From contig JAHCLO010000025.1 of assembly GCA_026125285.1 (NCBI GenBank), positions 1 through 64,000 on the forward strand: a stretch of DNA of 64,000 nt. The letters run 5' to 3'. The notes beneath the pieces are model-generated. The model was not told where the DNA came from and searched no databases. It was given only the letters and a program-made list of their open reading frames with translations. Origin of the DNA: Verrucomicrobiia bacterium (GTDB taxonomy: Bacteria; Verrucomicrobiota; Verrucomicrobiia; Limisphaerales; JADLHS01). The position numbers and the translations under genes are program-made. Of the stretch, positions 39,020 through 48,305 are shown one piece after another (the first letter of the stretch is position 1; each line of letters begins with the position of its first letter).

Positions 39020-41440
39020 ATGAAAACCAAATCAAACAGGATGGCCATCGGGCTCGGTCTGGCGCTGGTGCAGGCTGCGCTGTTGGCGACCGCCCAATCT
39101 GCCGATCCCGGCTGGCCGCGTGTGTTCAAGCAGGACAAGAAACAACTCACCGTCTATCAGCCCCAGGTGGATTACTGGAACGGATACACCAACATCCACT
39201 TCCGCTGCGCCATTGCCGTCAAGGGCGTCACCAAGCAGGAGAAATTTGGCGTCGCGGAAATTGATGCCGTGACGGTGACGGACCACGCGGCGCGCATTGT
39301 GGCCCTGGTGCCAACACGACGCGAACTCCGTTTCCCCAACTGCTCGGACTCCGAACTGGCCGCGTTGCGCCGCGCGGTGGACGAACTCAAGCCCCCGGGT
39401 CAGGCCCTGACCATTTCGCTGGACCGCGTGCTGGCTTACCTGGATCCGGCTCAACACGCCACCCAACCGGCCATCGAGGTGAATCTCGAACCGCCCACGA
39501 TTTTCTACAGCCGGCGGCCCGCCATCCTGGTCATGTTCATGGGCGAGGCGCAATTCAAGCCGGTCGAAACCAATCGGACCGACGTGCTGTTCGCGTTGAA
39601 CACCAACTGGGACGTGCTCTACGACACCGCCACCCAGCGGTATTACCTCTTAAATGGCGAAAACTGGCTGGTCGCGTCCGATGTGAAGGGGCCGTGGACC
39701 GCCGCCACGAGTCTGCCGACTTCTTTCTGGACGTTGCCCGCGACCGAGAATTGGGCGGAAGTGCGCGCCAATCTGCCGGGCAAGAAAGCCAGGACAACGC
39801 CGACCGTCTTGGTGAGCACGGAACCGGCGGAACTGATCGTCACGGATGGCGATCCAAAATATCGTCCCATCAAAGGCACGAGCCTGATGCAGGTGGCGAA
39901 CACCGAGTCCATCGCCTTCCTGAACTCAAGCGAGGCGAAGTTCTACTTCCTGGTGGCGGGCCGGTGGTTCCGCGCCACGAACCTGCAAGGGCCGTGGTCC
40001 GCCGCCAGCCGGGACTTGCCCGCCGATTTCGCCCGGATTCCTGACAACGATCCCGTCGCGTTTGTGAAGGCGTCCGTGCCGGGCACCCGCGAGGCCAACG
40101 ATGCCGTGTTGCTGGCCTCGATTCCCAGCACCACCACCGTCCAAATCGCGCCCGTGACGGAAACCGTGACCTACACGGGCGCGCCGCAGTTCGTCAGCAT
40201 CCCCAGCACCACGGTCCAGTACGCCGTGAATACGCCCAACCAGGTCTTTCTGGTCAACGGCAGTTACTACTGGTGCTACGGGGGCGTCTGGTATTCCAGC
40301 GCGAGCGCGACCGGCCCCTGGAGCTTCTGCACCAGTGTGCCGGCGGCCATTTATACGATCCCGCCGTCCAACCCCAATCACAACGTCACTTACGTCGTGG
40401 TCCAAAGCTCCACCCCCACCACGGTGGTTTACAGCCAGACCTCCGGATACAGTGGCGAATACGTCGCCGCCACGGGCGTGCTGATGTTCGGCATGGGCAT
40501 GCTGGTGGGCGCGGCCATCGCCAACAACAATGACTACTATTATCATTACCCGCCGCCGTGCCACTATTCCTACGGGTGTGGTGCGGTGTATCACTACGGT
40601 CATGGCGGTTATTATGCTTCGGCGCATGTCTATGGTCCGTACGGCGGAGCAGGCCGGACCGCCTCCTACAATCCTTACACCGGCACTTACGCCCGTTCGA
40701 GTTATGCGTATGGCCCTTACGGCAGCGCGGCGCGCGGGGCGGCGTATAATCCCTACACCGGCACCTCGGCAGCGGGCCGCGCGGTGAGCACGCCCTACGG
40801 CTCGGCGAGACAGGGGGTCGCCTACAATCCTTATACGGGGGCGCGGGCGGCCGGCGGACAAGTGAACACGGCCTACGGTTCCGCCGGGAGAGGCGCGGCC
40901 TACAATCCAACGACCGGCCAGGGCGCGGCGGGGCGCTATGCCTCGGGCGCCGCTGGCAGTGCCGGGGCGATCCGAACCACCGAGGGCAGCGGCATGGCGG
41001 CTTGGGACACTAAATACGGCCAGGGCGCCGTCGGCAAATCCCAGTCGGGTGATTACTACGCGGCGAAGGACGGGACCGTTTACAAGAAGGATGCCAACGG
41101 GGGCTGGAGCAGCAACTCCGGCAGCGGCTGGGAAAGCACCTCCAAACCGGAGTCCGCTTCCGCGAGGCCACAAACTTCCAGCACCGCCGCCAGCAGTTAC
41201 AGCCGACAGCCTCAGGCCAGTCCAACTTCGCAGTCCCGTGCCACCCCGCAGAGCACCTCGTCGGCGACCAGTAATTGGAGCCAAAACAAAAGCAGCATGG
41301 AGTCGCAGGCGCAGGCGCGTTCCTGGGGCAACCAGCAAACCCAACGCGCCAGCCAGTATCAATCCTCCGCTTCGCGCTCGCGGTCGTCCGCCTCCAGCTA
41401 CTCGGGTGGTGGACGATCGGGTGGTGGACGCAGCCGATGA
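39020..41440 (+). CDS. large exported Tyr/Gly/Ser-rich repeat protein
   Basis: The protein has 806 residues. A signal peptide (1-26) is followed by an N-terminal domain with IHFRCAIAVKGVTKQEKFGVAEI (about 55-80). Then come three to four repeats built on FALNTNWDVLYD...YYLLNGENWLVASDVKGPWTAA, repeated as FYFLVAGRWFRATNLQGPWSAA and VFLVNGSYYWCYGGVWYSSASATGPWSF. A hydrophobic glycine segment (VLMFGMGMLVGAAIANNN) precedes a His/Tyr-rich stretch. The last third has AYNPYTG repeats and a Ser/Gln-rich tail. Databases often label such proteins as carbohydrate-binding family V/XII-like, but I cannot verify that. A surface or matrix role is inferred. Confidence 0.8.
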   Translation: MKTKSNRMAIGLGLALVQAALLATAQSADPGWPRVFKQDKKQLTVYQPQVDYWNGYTNIHFRCAIAVKGVTKQEKFGVAEIDAVTVTDHAARIVALVPTRRELRFPNCSDSELAALRRAVDELKPPGQALTISLDRVLAYLDPAQHATQPAIEVNLEPPTIFYSRRPAILVMFMGEAQFKPVETNRTDVLFALNTNWDVLYDTATQRYYLLNGENWLVASDVKGPWTAATSLPTSFWTLPATENWAEVRANLPGKKARTTPTVLVSTEPAELIVTDGDPKYRPIKGTSLMQVANTESIAFLNSSEAKFYFLVAGRWFRATNLQGPWSAASRDLPADFARIPDNDPVAFVKASVPGTREANDAVLLASIPSTTTVQIAPVTETVTYTGAPQFVSIPSTTVQYAVNTPNQVFLVNGSYYWCYGGVWYSSASATGPWSFCTSVPAAIYTIPPSNPNHNVTYVVVQSSTPTTVVYSQTSGYSGEYVAATGVLMFGMGMLVGAAIANNNDYYYHYPPPCHYSYGCGAVYHYGHGGYYASAHVYGPYGGAGRTASYNPYTGTYARSSYAYGPYGSAARGAAYNPYTGTSAAGRAVSTPYGSARQGVAYNPYTGARAAGGQVNTAYGSAGRGAAYNPTTGQGAAGRYASGAAGSAGAIRTTEGSGMAAWDTKYGQGAVGKSQSGDYYAAKDGTVYKKDANGGWSSNSGSGWESTSKPESASARPQTSSTAASSYSRQPQASPTSQSRATPQSTSSATSNWSQNKSSMESQAQARSWGNQQTQRASQYQSSASRSRSSASSYSGGGRSGGGRSR
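40630..40935 (+). repeat. coding repeats, AYNPYTG / YGSAxRG type
   Basis: Within the large Tyr/Gly-rich protein the motif pair YGPYG(S/G)A-(R)(G/T)-AYNPYTG recurs four to five times at 60-66 bp intervals, with the last copies diverged (AYNPTTGQGAAG). The DNA repeats are clear (TACAATCCTTACACCGGC-like) but not identical. This is protein-level repetition, not an RNA array. Confidence 0.8.
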
Positions 41441-41502
41441 CTTGCCTGAACCGCGAGTTTTAGAACGAAACGAATAGAACCAACCACGAGACCAAAAAAA
41501 CC

Positions 41503-42114
41503 ATGAAATCCAACATCCTCACATTCGCAGTGCTGCCGCTCTCGGCGGCCACCGCGTTCATCTTAACTTCCTGCTCCTCCACGCCACCGCCAGCGCCTCA
41601 AGCCTCCTCCGGTGCCTACATGCAAGCGGGCGTGCCCGGCGGGGTCTTCGTCAACACCCTGGACGTGAGCGCCCGGGTCACGGCCATTGATTATGCCAAA
41701 CGCACCGCAACGCTCATGGACTCGGATGGGAAGAAGTTCCCCGTGAAAGTCGGGCCGGCCGCCGTCAACTTCGATCAAGTAAAGGTCGGCGATCTGGTCA
41801 ACGCCGAGGTGACGGAGGAATTGGTCGTTTACCTCGCGGGCGGGAGTGAGCCAAAGCGGGATGCCGCCGTGGGATTGGTGGCGCTGGCGCCCAAGGGCGA
41901 CCAACCCGCCGGCGTGGTCGCCGAAACGGTGCGGATCACCGGCACCGTCATCGCCATTGATCGAACGGCGCGCACCGCGACGTTGCGATTCGAAGACGGC
42001 AGCACCAAGACCTTCCCCGTACGCAACGACGTGGACCTGGGCAAGCGACGGATCGGTGAGCAGGTGGTGTTCCGCGTCACCCAGATGATTGCCCTGAAGG
42101 TTGAGAAGCAGTGA
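41503..42114 (+). CDS. lipoprotein with two tandem OB-like beta repeats
   Basis: The protein has 203 residues. Lipobox: signal peptide to LTSC (Cys24). Two similar beta segments are present: VSARVTAIDYAKRTATLMDSDGKKFPVKV...VKVGDLVNAEVTEELVVYL and ITGTVIAIDRTARTATLRFEDGSTKTFPVRN...RIGEQVVFRVTQMIAL. They share the xGTVxxIDxxxRTATLxxxDGxxxxFPV pattern, suggesting a duplicated small barrel. Function unknown. It sits among other envelope genes. Confidence 0.8.
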   Translation: MKSNILTFAVLPLSAATAFILTSCSSTPPPAPQASSGAYMQAGVPGGVFVNTLDVSARVTAIDYAKRTATLMDSDGKKFPVKVGPAAVNFDQVKVGDLVNAEVTEELVVYLAGGSEPKRDAAVGLVALAPKGDQPAGVVAETVRITGTVIAIDRTARTATLRFEDGSTKTFPVRNDVDLGKRRIGEQVVFRVTQMIALKVEKQ

Positions 42115-42176
42115 CAGCCCGAGCGAACGCGACCGATTTCCGAATCCAACCAACCGACACAACAAGCACTGAAACC

Positions 42177-43148
42177 ATGAGAAAGCACCTGTTACTGACT
42201 TCCCTCGCGTGTGCTCTGGCGCTGGCGACCACGGCCCGCGCCGAACAAGGCGGCAGCGCCCACTACCTGCCGGGCGCGACATCATCCTTCATTGACGCGT
42301 TCCCCGGCAAACCCGGCGGGCTCGCTGTGCTCAATTACTTCACCTATTACGACGCCAGCGCGGATGCGAACCGGCAACTGCCGCTCGGCGGCTTCCTCGC
42401 CGCCAACGTGGACGCCACGGTTTACGCCGACACGATTGCGGCCATTTACCAGACGCCTTGGGAAGTCCTGGGCGGTGGCTTCGCTTTTGGCGTGGCCGTG
42501 CCCTACGTGTGGCTGGAGGTCGAAGCTGATGCTCAACGCATCCAGCCCGACGGCACTCTCGGGCCGGCGCGCTCCGTTGGCGACACCGCCAACGGGATCG
42601 GTGACCTGACCCTTTATCCCTTCATGCTGGGTTGGACCAACCTCGCGCCGGACCTCAAGGTGGACGCCCGCCTCGGCATCTACGTGCCCACTGGCGAATA
42701 CAAGGTCGGCCAACTTGCCAACGTCGGCAAAAACTACTGGACCTTCGAGCCGGGCATCATGGCGAGCTGGCTCAGCAGCAAGATCGGCACGGAAGTCAGC
42801 CTCTACGCCGGGGTGGATTTCAACCTGGAAAATGAGGACATGGACTACACCAGCGGCACGGCGCTTCATCTCGAGATGACGATTGCGCAACACCTGCCCT
42901 TGGGCAAAGGCTTCATCGGCGTTGGCGCCAACGGTTTCTATTACGAACAACTCACCGGCGACAGCGGCTCGGACGCCTTGCTCGGCGACTTCAAAGGCCG
43001 GACCCTGGGCGTCGGCCCCGTGATTTCCTATGTGCGGCCCATCGGGAAAACCCAGCTCCTCGCCGAGCTCAAGTGGCTGCCCGAACTGGATACCAAGAAT
43101 CGCATGGAAGGCGATTACGTCTGGTTCAAATTGGGCTTCCTGTTCTAA
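42177..43148 (+). CDS. outer-membrane transporter of the phenol-degradation 'meta' (SphA-like) family
   Basis: The protein has 323 residues from ATG 42177 (signal peptide MRKHLLLTSLACALALATTARA). Family features: LPGATSSFIDAFPGKPGGLAVLNYFTYYDAS near the start, FGVAVPYVWLEV, NGIGDLTLYPFMLGW, and a barrel ending KNRMEGDYVWFKLGFLF with an aromatic C-terminal residue. Members are predicted porin-like beta-barrels found beside aromatic degradation genes, but the substrate is unproved. No catabolic enzyme is adjacent here. Confidence 0.85.
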   Translation: MRKHLLLTSLACALALATTARAEQGGSAHYLPGATSSFIDAFPGKPGGLAVLNYFTYYDASADANRQLPLGGFLAANVDATVYADTIAAIYQTPWEVLGGGFAFGVAVPYVWLEVEADAQRIQPDGTLGPARSVGDTANGIGDLTLYPFMLGWTNLAPDLKVDARLGIYVPTGEYKVGQLANVGKNYWTFEPGIMASWLSSKIGTEVSLYAGVDFNLENEDMDYTSGTALHLEMTIAQHLPLGKGFIGVGANGFYYEQLTGDSGSDALLGDFKGRTLGVGPVISYVRPIGKTQLLAELKWLPELDTKNRMEGDYVWFKLGFLF

Positions 43149-43181
43149 GTGGCCCGGATCTCGAAACCACAACCAAGCACC

Positions 43182-43997
43182 ATGAAAGCCAACAGCCTCA
43201 TACTCGCCTGCGCCTTCGCGGCCACCACTGCGCTCGCACAAAACAGCGTCAGCGTTGACGCCGAAAAGGCCAAAGCCGCCGCCTTGGCGAAGGCGACCCT
43301 GAATCCCATCGCCAGTCTCATAAGCCTCCCGTTGCAGAACAACTTTGACTGGGGGGCCGGGCCGGATGACGACGGCTTCCAATACAAGCTGACCGTGCAA
43401 CCGGTGATTCCGATCTCGCTCAATGAGAATTGGAATGTCATCTCTCGGACTATCGTGCCCTATGTCTATCAGGAAGACATCATCGGCACGACCAGCCAGT
43501 CGGGCCTCGCCGATACCGTCCAGAGTCTCTTCTTCTCGCCAGTAAAACCGACGAAGAGCGGATGGATCTGGGGTGCGGGCCCGGTGTTGCAGCTTCCGAC
43601 CGCCACCGATGATTTGTTGGGCGAGGAGAAGTGGGGTGCGGGCCCGACCGCGGTAGTTCTCAAACAAGAAGGCCGTGTTACCTATGGTGGCCTCGTCAAC
43701 CACGTCTGGTCCTTTGCCGGCGAAAGTGATCGCGCGGACGTCAACCGAACGTTTCTCCAGCCCTTTGTATCCTACACCACCAAGACGTTCACCACCTTCG
43801 GGCTGAACACCGAGTCCACGTATGACTGGGAGCGCTCACAATGGACCGTGCCGGTCAATGCGTTTGTGCAGCAGTTGTTGAAAGTGGGCAAACAGCCCAT
43901 CTCCCTGCAACTGGGCGGACGGTATTACGCCGAAGGCCCGAGCGGTGCGCCGGAGTGGGGCCTGCGTTTCCAGGTCTCCTTCCTGTTTCCAAAATGA
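43182..43997 (+). CDS. outer-membrane beta-barrel protein, transporter/'neuromedin U'-like
   Basis: The protein has 271 residues from ATG 43182 (signal peptide MKANSLILACAFAATTALAQ). It has repeated beta-strands with conserved style: NPIASLISLPLQNNFDWGAGPDDDGFQYKLTVQPVIPISLNENWNVISRTIVPYV, a GLADTVQSLFFSP loop, and a terminal strand GLRFQVSFLFPK. This matches the bacterial outer-membrane 'transporter' family often mislabelled neuromedin U. It neighbours the other barrel gene, separated by 33 bp. Cargo unknown. Confidence 0.84.
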   Translation: MKANSLILACAFAATTALAQNSVSVDAEKAKAAALAKATLNPIASLISLPLQNNFDWGAGPDDDGFQYKLTVQPVIPISLNENWNVISRTIVPYVYQEDIIGTTSQSGLADTVQSLFFSPVKPTKSGWIWGAGPVLQLPTATDDLLGEEKWGAGPTAVVLKQEGRVTYGGLVNHVWSFAGESDRADVNRTFLQPFVSYTTKTFTTFGLNTESTYDWERSQWTVPVNAFVQQLLKVGKQPISLQLGGRYYAEGPSGAPEWGLRFQVSFLFPK

Positions 43998-44025
43998 ACA
44001 AACGGAGACGAAAAAGGACTGATTC

Positions 44026-44472
44026 ATGAGCTTCACCCAAAACCTCCTTCTGGTCTTCCTCATGACCAGCTTTTTGGCTGGGTGCGGAAAGCCGGAAACC
44101 GTCCCCCCGCCCGCCGCGGGCAACGTCACGAACCCGCCGGAAGCCACAATCGCGGCCAGCACAAGCTACCAAAAATTGTCCGGCAGATGGTTGCGCCCCG
44201 ACGGCGGTTACATCCTCGAAATCCGCAGCGTCGCCCTGGGCGGCAAGCTGGACGCCGCTTATCTGAATCCCCGCCCCATCAACGTCGCAAAAGCGGAAGC
44301 GTCTCAAGCGGGCGCGGACCTCAAAGTGTTCATCGAACTGCGGGATGTGAACTATCCCGGCTCGACGTACACCCTCACCTACGACCCGGGCCAGGATCAG
44401 TTGACGGGCACCTACTTTCAAGCGGTCGCCCGGGAAACCTACGACGTGTCCTTCGTGAGGATGAAGCCGTGA
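44026..44472 (+). CDS. small lipoprotein coupled to the sulfatase maturase
   Basis: The protein has 148 residues. Lipobox LAGC at about residue 20. The mature chain is one beta-rich domain (YQKLSGRWLRPDGGYILEIRSVALGGKLDAAYLNPRPI...LTYDPGQDQLTGTYFQA), resembling lipocalin/META-like 'residue-accumulation' domains. AAGGA sits before ATG 44026. Its TGA overlaps the GTG start of the maturase (GTGA, 44469-44472), so it is expressed together with it. Function unknown. Confidence 0.8.
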   Translation: MSFTQNLLLVFLMTSFLAGCGKPETVPPPAAGNVTNPPEATIAASTSYQKLSGRWLRPDGGYILEIRSVALGGKLDAAYLNPRPINVAKAEASQAGADLKVFIELRDVNYPGSTYTLTYDPGQDQLTGTYFQAVARETYDVSFVRMKP

Positions 44473-45812
44473 GTGTTGCCACCAGAGACACTGCGCGTAC
44501 GCTCCCGGCCCCGGTGGTGGGCGCTGGCGGCGCGTGGTGGTCGCTGGACCACTATGACGCTCCGGCCTTGGTCGGGAATCAGGGACAACGCCGGTTCCAC
44601 GTCATGGTGAAGCCCGGTGGTTCCCACTGCAACCTCAACTGCCAATACTGTTTCTACCTGAGCAAGGAAACGCTTCCCAACGGTCCGGGACCGGGCCGGA
44701 TGTCCGACGCAGTGCTGGAGCGGTTCATCGCGCAATACATCGCGGGCGTGACCGGTTCCGAAGTGGTGTTTTCCTGGCAGGGCGGCGAGCCCACTTTGCT
44801 GGGGCTGGATTTCTTCCGCCAGGTCGTGGCGCTGGAGAAGAAATATGCCCGCCCTTTCCAAAGAATCGAAAACGATTTGCAGACCAACGGGACCCTGCTC
44901 AACGAAGAGTGGTGCGCGTTTCTCAAGGAAAACCGTTTCCTGGTCGGCTTGAGCATTGATGGTCCCCGCGAACTCCATGACCAGTACCGCGTTTCCAAAG
45001 GCGGGAAGCCCACCTTCGAGAAGGTGTTCAACGCCGTCAGACTTCTGCAGCGGTTCGGCGTTCCCTTTAACACCCTGACATGCGTCAATCGGACCAATGC
45101 CCAAAAGCCGCAGGAGGTTTACCGCTTTCTCCGGAGTGAAGTCGGGGCCACCTATATGCAGTTTATTCCCATCGTCGAATATAAGGGCTTTGAGAAAACG
45201 GCGCCGAATCAATGGGATTACGCGGCCCTGCCCAAAGACGGCGCCCCGGAGGCCCGACCCGGCCATGCGGACTCGATCGTGACCGACTGGTCGGTGGACC
45301 CGGATGATTGGGGCCGTTTCCTGTGTGTGATTTTCGACCGCTGGGTGCAAAAGGACGTGGGCCGGATTCTGGTCAACCACTTCGAGTCCCTGCTCTCGCA
45401 GCATTTGGGTGAAGGGCCGCAAATTTGCATCTACAACGAATGTTGCGGCAAAGGGGTGGCCGTGGAACACGACGGCAGCGTTTACGCCTGCGACCACTAT
45501 GTTTATCCGGAGTATCGCCTGGGCAACCTCACGAACACCGCGCTCGACTCCCAGGTGTTTTCCCGGCGACATGTGAAATTCGGTTACGCGAAGCACGAAA
45601 CCTTGCCGGAGTATTGCCGGCAATGTCCGTATCTCCCGGACTGCTGGGGGGAATGCCCGAAAAACCGGATCCTCCGCACGGCGGACGGCGAGCCGGGCCT
45701 GAATTACCTCTGTCGCGGGATCAAAAAATTCTTTGCGCACGCCATTCCCCAAGTCGAGCGGATCGTCGCGGACCTACGGCACCAACCCCGCCAAACCAGA
45801 AAGCGGATGTGA
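44469..45812 (+). CDS. anaerobic sulfatase-maturating enzyme (radical SAM, SPASM)
   Basis: The protein has 447 residues with a GTG start at 44469; the open frame back to 44082 only overlaps the lipoprotein. The radical-SAM cluster motif CNLNCQYC is at residues 54-61 (Cx3Cx2C), followed by GRMSDAVLERFIAQYI, VVFSWQGGEPTLLGLDFF, LQTNGTLLNEEWCAFL and GLSIDGPRELHD, all diagnostic for anSME. A SPASM region binds auxiliary clusters (CIYNECCGKGVAVEHDGSVYACDHY; CRQCPYLPDCWGECPKNR). It oxidises an active-site Cys or Ser of a sulfatase to formylglycine without oxygen. Its substrate is surely the arylsulfatase encoded next. Confidence 0.93.
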   Translation: MSVATRDTARTLPAPVVGAGGAWWSLDHYDAPALVGNQGQRRFHVMVKPGGSHCNLNCQYCFYLSKETLPNGPGPGRMSDAVLERFIAQYIAGVTGSEVVFSWQGGEPTLLGLDFFRQVVALEKKYARPFQRIENDLQTNGTLLNEEWCAFLKENRFLVGLSIDGPRELHDQYRVSKGGKPTFEKVFNAVRLLQRFGVPFNTLTCVNRTNAQKPQEVYRFLRSEVGATYMQFIPIVEYKGFEKTAPNQWDYAALPKDGAPEARPGHADSIVTDWSVDPDDWGRFLCVIFDRWVQKDVGRILVNHFESLLSQHLGEGPQICIYNECCGKGVAVEHDGSVYACDHYVYPEYRLGNLTNTALDSQVFSRRHVKFGYAKHETLPEYCRQCPYLPDCWGECPKNRILRTADGEPGLNYLCRGIKKFFAHAIPQVERIVADLRHQPRQTRKRM

Positions 45813-45875
45813 CTCCGGCGTAACCCAATTCCAGAACATCAAAATCCACAGACCAAGGACAATGCAGCAATTACT

Positions 45876-48221
45876 ATGAAAACCTATGTAGCACAAACCG
45901 CTCTCGGCCTCGCGCTGGGCGCGCTGACAACGCAGGCGGCAGACGGTCTTGATCGGACCGTGCTGCCGATTCAGTTCCCAAAACAACCGGCCCTCCAGGA
46001 AATCTACGCCAAGGACGTGAAGGCGATTCCGCCCCGGCAGGAAGTGAAAGCTCCCGCAGGCGCACCCAACGTCGTGGTCATCTTGATTGACGACCTCGGA
46101 TTTGGCGCCACGGAAACCTTTGGCGGCCCGTTGAAGACGCCCACGCTGGAAAAGCTGGCTAAAGGCGGGCTGCGCTACAACAGCTTTCACACCACGGCGC
46201 TCTGTTCGCCGACGCGCGTCGCGCTCAAGTCCGGGCGCAATCATCACACCGGCAACATGGGCTTCATCACCGAACTGGCGACGGGCCTTCCCGGCGCCAC
46301 CGGTGAGGTGCCGAATCGGGTCGCCCCCGTGGCCGAGATGCTCCGGCTCAACGGCTACAGCACGGCGGCCTTCGGCAAGTGGCATGAAACCGCCGTCTGG
46401 GAAACCAGCGTGTCCGGTTCTTTTGACCGCTGGCCGACCCGGCAGGGTTTCGACAAGTTCTATGGCTTTATTGGCGGTGAAGCGAACCAATGGGCACCCT
46501 ACCTGCATGATGGTGTCGCCCAAGTCGAGATTCCCAACGATCCGAACTATATCTTGAACACGGATATGGCGAACCAGGCGGTCGCGTGGCTGAAGTTCCA
46601 AAAAGCCATGACGCCGGACAAACCGCTCTTCATCTACTACGCGCCCGGCGCCGTCCACGCGCCGCACCATGTGCCGCAGGATTGGATCGCGAAGTGGCAG
46701 GGGAAATTTGATGGCGGCTGGGATCAAATGCGCCAGGAAACGCTGGCCCGCCAACTTAAGATGGGCATCGTGCCGCCCGGAACCAAACTCGCGCCCAAGC
46801 CCGCCGCCATCAAGGATTGGGACAAACTCTCAGCCGACGAGAAACGGCTCTTCACGCGCCAGGCCGAGGTGTTCGCGGCTTTTCTGGAACATACCGATTA
46901 TGAAATCGGCCGGGTGGTTGACGCCCTGCACGACATTGGCCAGCTCGACAACACGCTGGTCTTCTACATCGCGGGTGACAACGGGACCAGTGCCGAAGGC
47001 GGCATGAACGGCATGTTCAACGAGATGACCTACTTCAACGGCGTGACCGAGAAGCTCGAAGACATGGTCAAGCTGATGGACAAATGGGGCGGCCCGGAAA
47101 CGTATCCCCACATGGCGGCCGGTTGGGCCGTGGCGCTGGACACGCCCTTCCAATGGACCAAGCAGGTGGCTTCCGATTTCGGTGGCACTCGCGTCGGCAT
47201 GGTGGCGCACTGGCCCAAAGGCATCAAAGCAAAGAACGAAATCCGCCCGCAGTTCAGCCATGTGATTGACATCGCGCCGACCATCCTGGAAGCGGCTGGC
47301 CTGCCTGAACCCAAGATCGTGAACGGCACCCGCCAGATCCCGATGGAGGGCAAGAGCCTGGTTTATACATTCGCCAACGCGAACGCGAAGGAGCGGCACA
47401 CCACTCAATACTTCGAGATCGCCGGCAACCGCGCGATCTACCACGAAGGCTGGTTTGCCCGCACCATTCACAAGGCGGCGTGGGAAGCCAAGCCGCGGCG
47501 GGCCATTGACGACGATTCCGCCTGGGAACTCTATGATACTCGCGCCGACTTCAGCCTGGCCAATGACCTCGCAACCGCGAATCCAAAAAAACTCAAACAA
47601 CTGCAGGCCGTTTTCCTTAAAGAAGCCGCCAAATACCAGGTGCTGCCCATTGATGACCGCGTGTTCGAAAGGCTCAACGGCGTTGCGGTGGGTCGCCCCG
47701 ACCTCATGGGCGACCGCAAGTCCATCACCGTCGCCGATGGCATGTCCGGCATGATGGAGAGCACCTTCATCAATGTGAAGAACAAGTCCAAGACCATCAC
47801 CGCTGACATCATCGTGCCGGAAAAAGGTGCACACGGCATCATCCTCGCGCAGGCCGGTCGGTTCGGTGGTTGGGCGCTCTATGCCAAGGACGGCGTTCCG
47901 GCCTACGACTACAACTTCCTCGGCCTGAAGAGCACGACGATTGCCGGCAGCCAGCCGCTCACGGCCGGTAAACACACGCTGCGCTTTGACTTCGCCTATG
48001 ACGGCGGCGGAGCGGGCAAGGGTGGCTTGGGCACACTGTTCGTGGATGGCACGAAGGTGAGTGAAGGCCGGATCGAAAACACCCAGGGCGGGATGTTCTC
48101 CGCTGACGAGACGACTGATGTGGGCATTGATCTCGGCACGCCCGTGGTGGAAGCCATCGGCGCCGAAGCCAAGTCGCGCTTCACGGGTCGCATTCCGAAA
48201 GTGACTGTCGAGGTGAAATAA
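45876..48221 (+). CDS. exported arylsulfatase (Cys-type, long AtsA-like form)
   Basis: The protein has 781 residues with a signal peptide (to about residue 22). The metal-site start VVVILIDDLGFGATETFGG (Asp72, Asp73) is present, as is the catalytic motif CSPTR (Cys110, to become formylglycine). GKWHE, NGTSAEGGMNG and HAPHH help form the sulfate pocket. At about 780 residues it resembles the long AtsA-type alkylsulfatase/arylsulfatases of Mycobacterium rather than the 530-residue Pseudomonas enzyme. The C-terminal 200 residues are a beta-sandwich (FDFAYDGGGAGKGGLGTLFVDG). Expected to hydrolyse sulfate esters in the periplasm. The maturase gene lies 63 bp upstream. Confidence 0.93.
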   Translation: MKTYVAQTALGLALGALTTQAADGLDRTVLPIQFPKQPALQEIYAKDVKAIPPRQEVKAPAGAPNVVVILIDDLGFGATETFGGPLKTPTLEKLAKGGLRYNSFHTTALCSPTRVALKSGRNHHTGNMGFITELATGLPGATGEVPNRVAPVAEMLRLNGYSTAAFGKWHETAVWETSVSGSFDRWPTRQGFDKFYGFIGGEANQWAPYLHDGVAQVEIPNDPNYILNTDMANQAVAWLKFQKAMTPDKPLFIYYAPGAVHAPHHVPQDWIAKWQGKFDGGWDQMRQETLARQLKMGIVPPGTKLAPKPAAIKDWDKLSADEKRLFTRQAEVFAAFLEHTDYEIGRVVDALHDIGQLDNTLVFYIAGDNGTSAEGGMNGMFNEMTYFNGVTEKLEDMVKLMDKWGGPETYPHMAAGWAVALDTPFQWTKQVASDFGGTRVGMVAHWPKGIKAKNEIRPQFSHVIDIAPTILEAAGLPEPKIVNGTRQIPMEGKSLVYTFANANAKERHTTQYFEIAGNRAIYHEGWFARTIHKAAWEAKPRRAIDDDSAWELYDTRADFSLANDLATANPKKLKQLQAVFLKEAAKYQVLPIDDRVFERLNGVAVGRPDLMGDRKSITVADGMSGMMESTFINVKNKSKTITADIIVPEKGAHGIILAQAGRFGGWALYAKDGVPAYDYNFLGLKSTTIAGSQPLTAGKHTLRFDFAYDGGGAGKGGLGTLFVDGTKVSEGRIENTQGGMFSADETTDVGIDLGTPVVEAIGAEAKSRFTGRIPKVTVEVK

Positions 48222-48224
48222 TCT

Positions 48225-48276
48225 GATTCGCTTGTGAACCACGTGGGCGGCTCGCCCGAGCCGCCCACGAATTCAC
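48225..48276. repeat. palindromic intergenic element, copy A
   Basis: Four bases after the sulfatase stop, GATTCGCTTGTGAACCACG starts an element whose arms GTGGGCGGCTCG (48243-48254) and CGAGCCGCCCAC (48257-48268) are exact reverse complements around a 2-nt loop. GTGAA and TTCAC are outer pairs. The conserved ends match copy B at 53714-53780 with stem co-variation. It is a candidate REP-like or RNA-structure element. Confidence 0.8.
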
Positions 48277-48305
48277 GGTCGAGACAAAAACAAAGCAGAT
48301 ACCTC

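Noticed and set aside
40630..40935. CRISPR-like repeats
   Set aside because: The spacing is coding, repeats are degenerate, and units translate to YNPYTG motifs; no cas genes are near.
39926..41362. 478-codon minus-strand frame opposite the Tyr/Gly-rich protein
   Set aside because: Low-complexity Arg/Gly sequence caused by the repeats on the other strand; no start context.
44082..44468. N-terminal extension of the sulfatase maturase
   Set aside because: It overlaps the lipoprotein gene in another frame and is Arg/Pro-rich; GTG 44469 overlaps the stop in a coupled arrangement.
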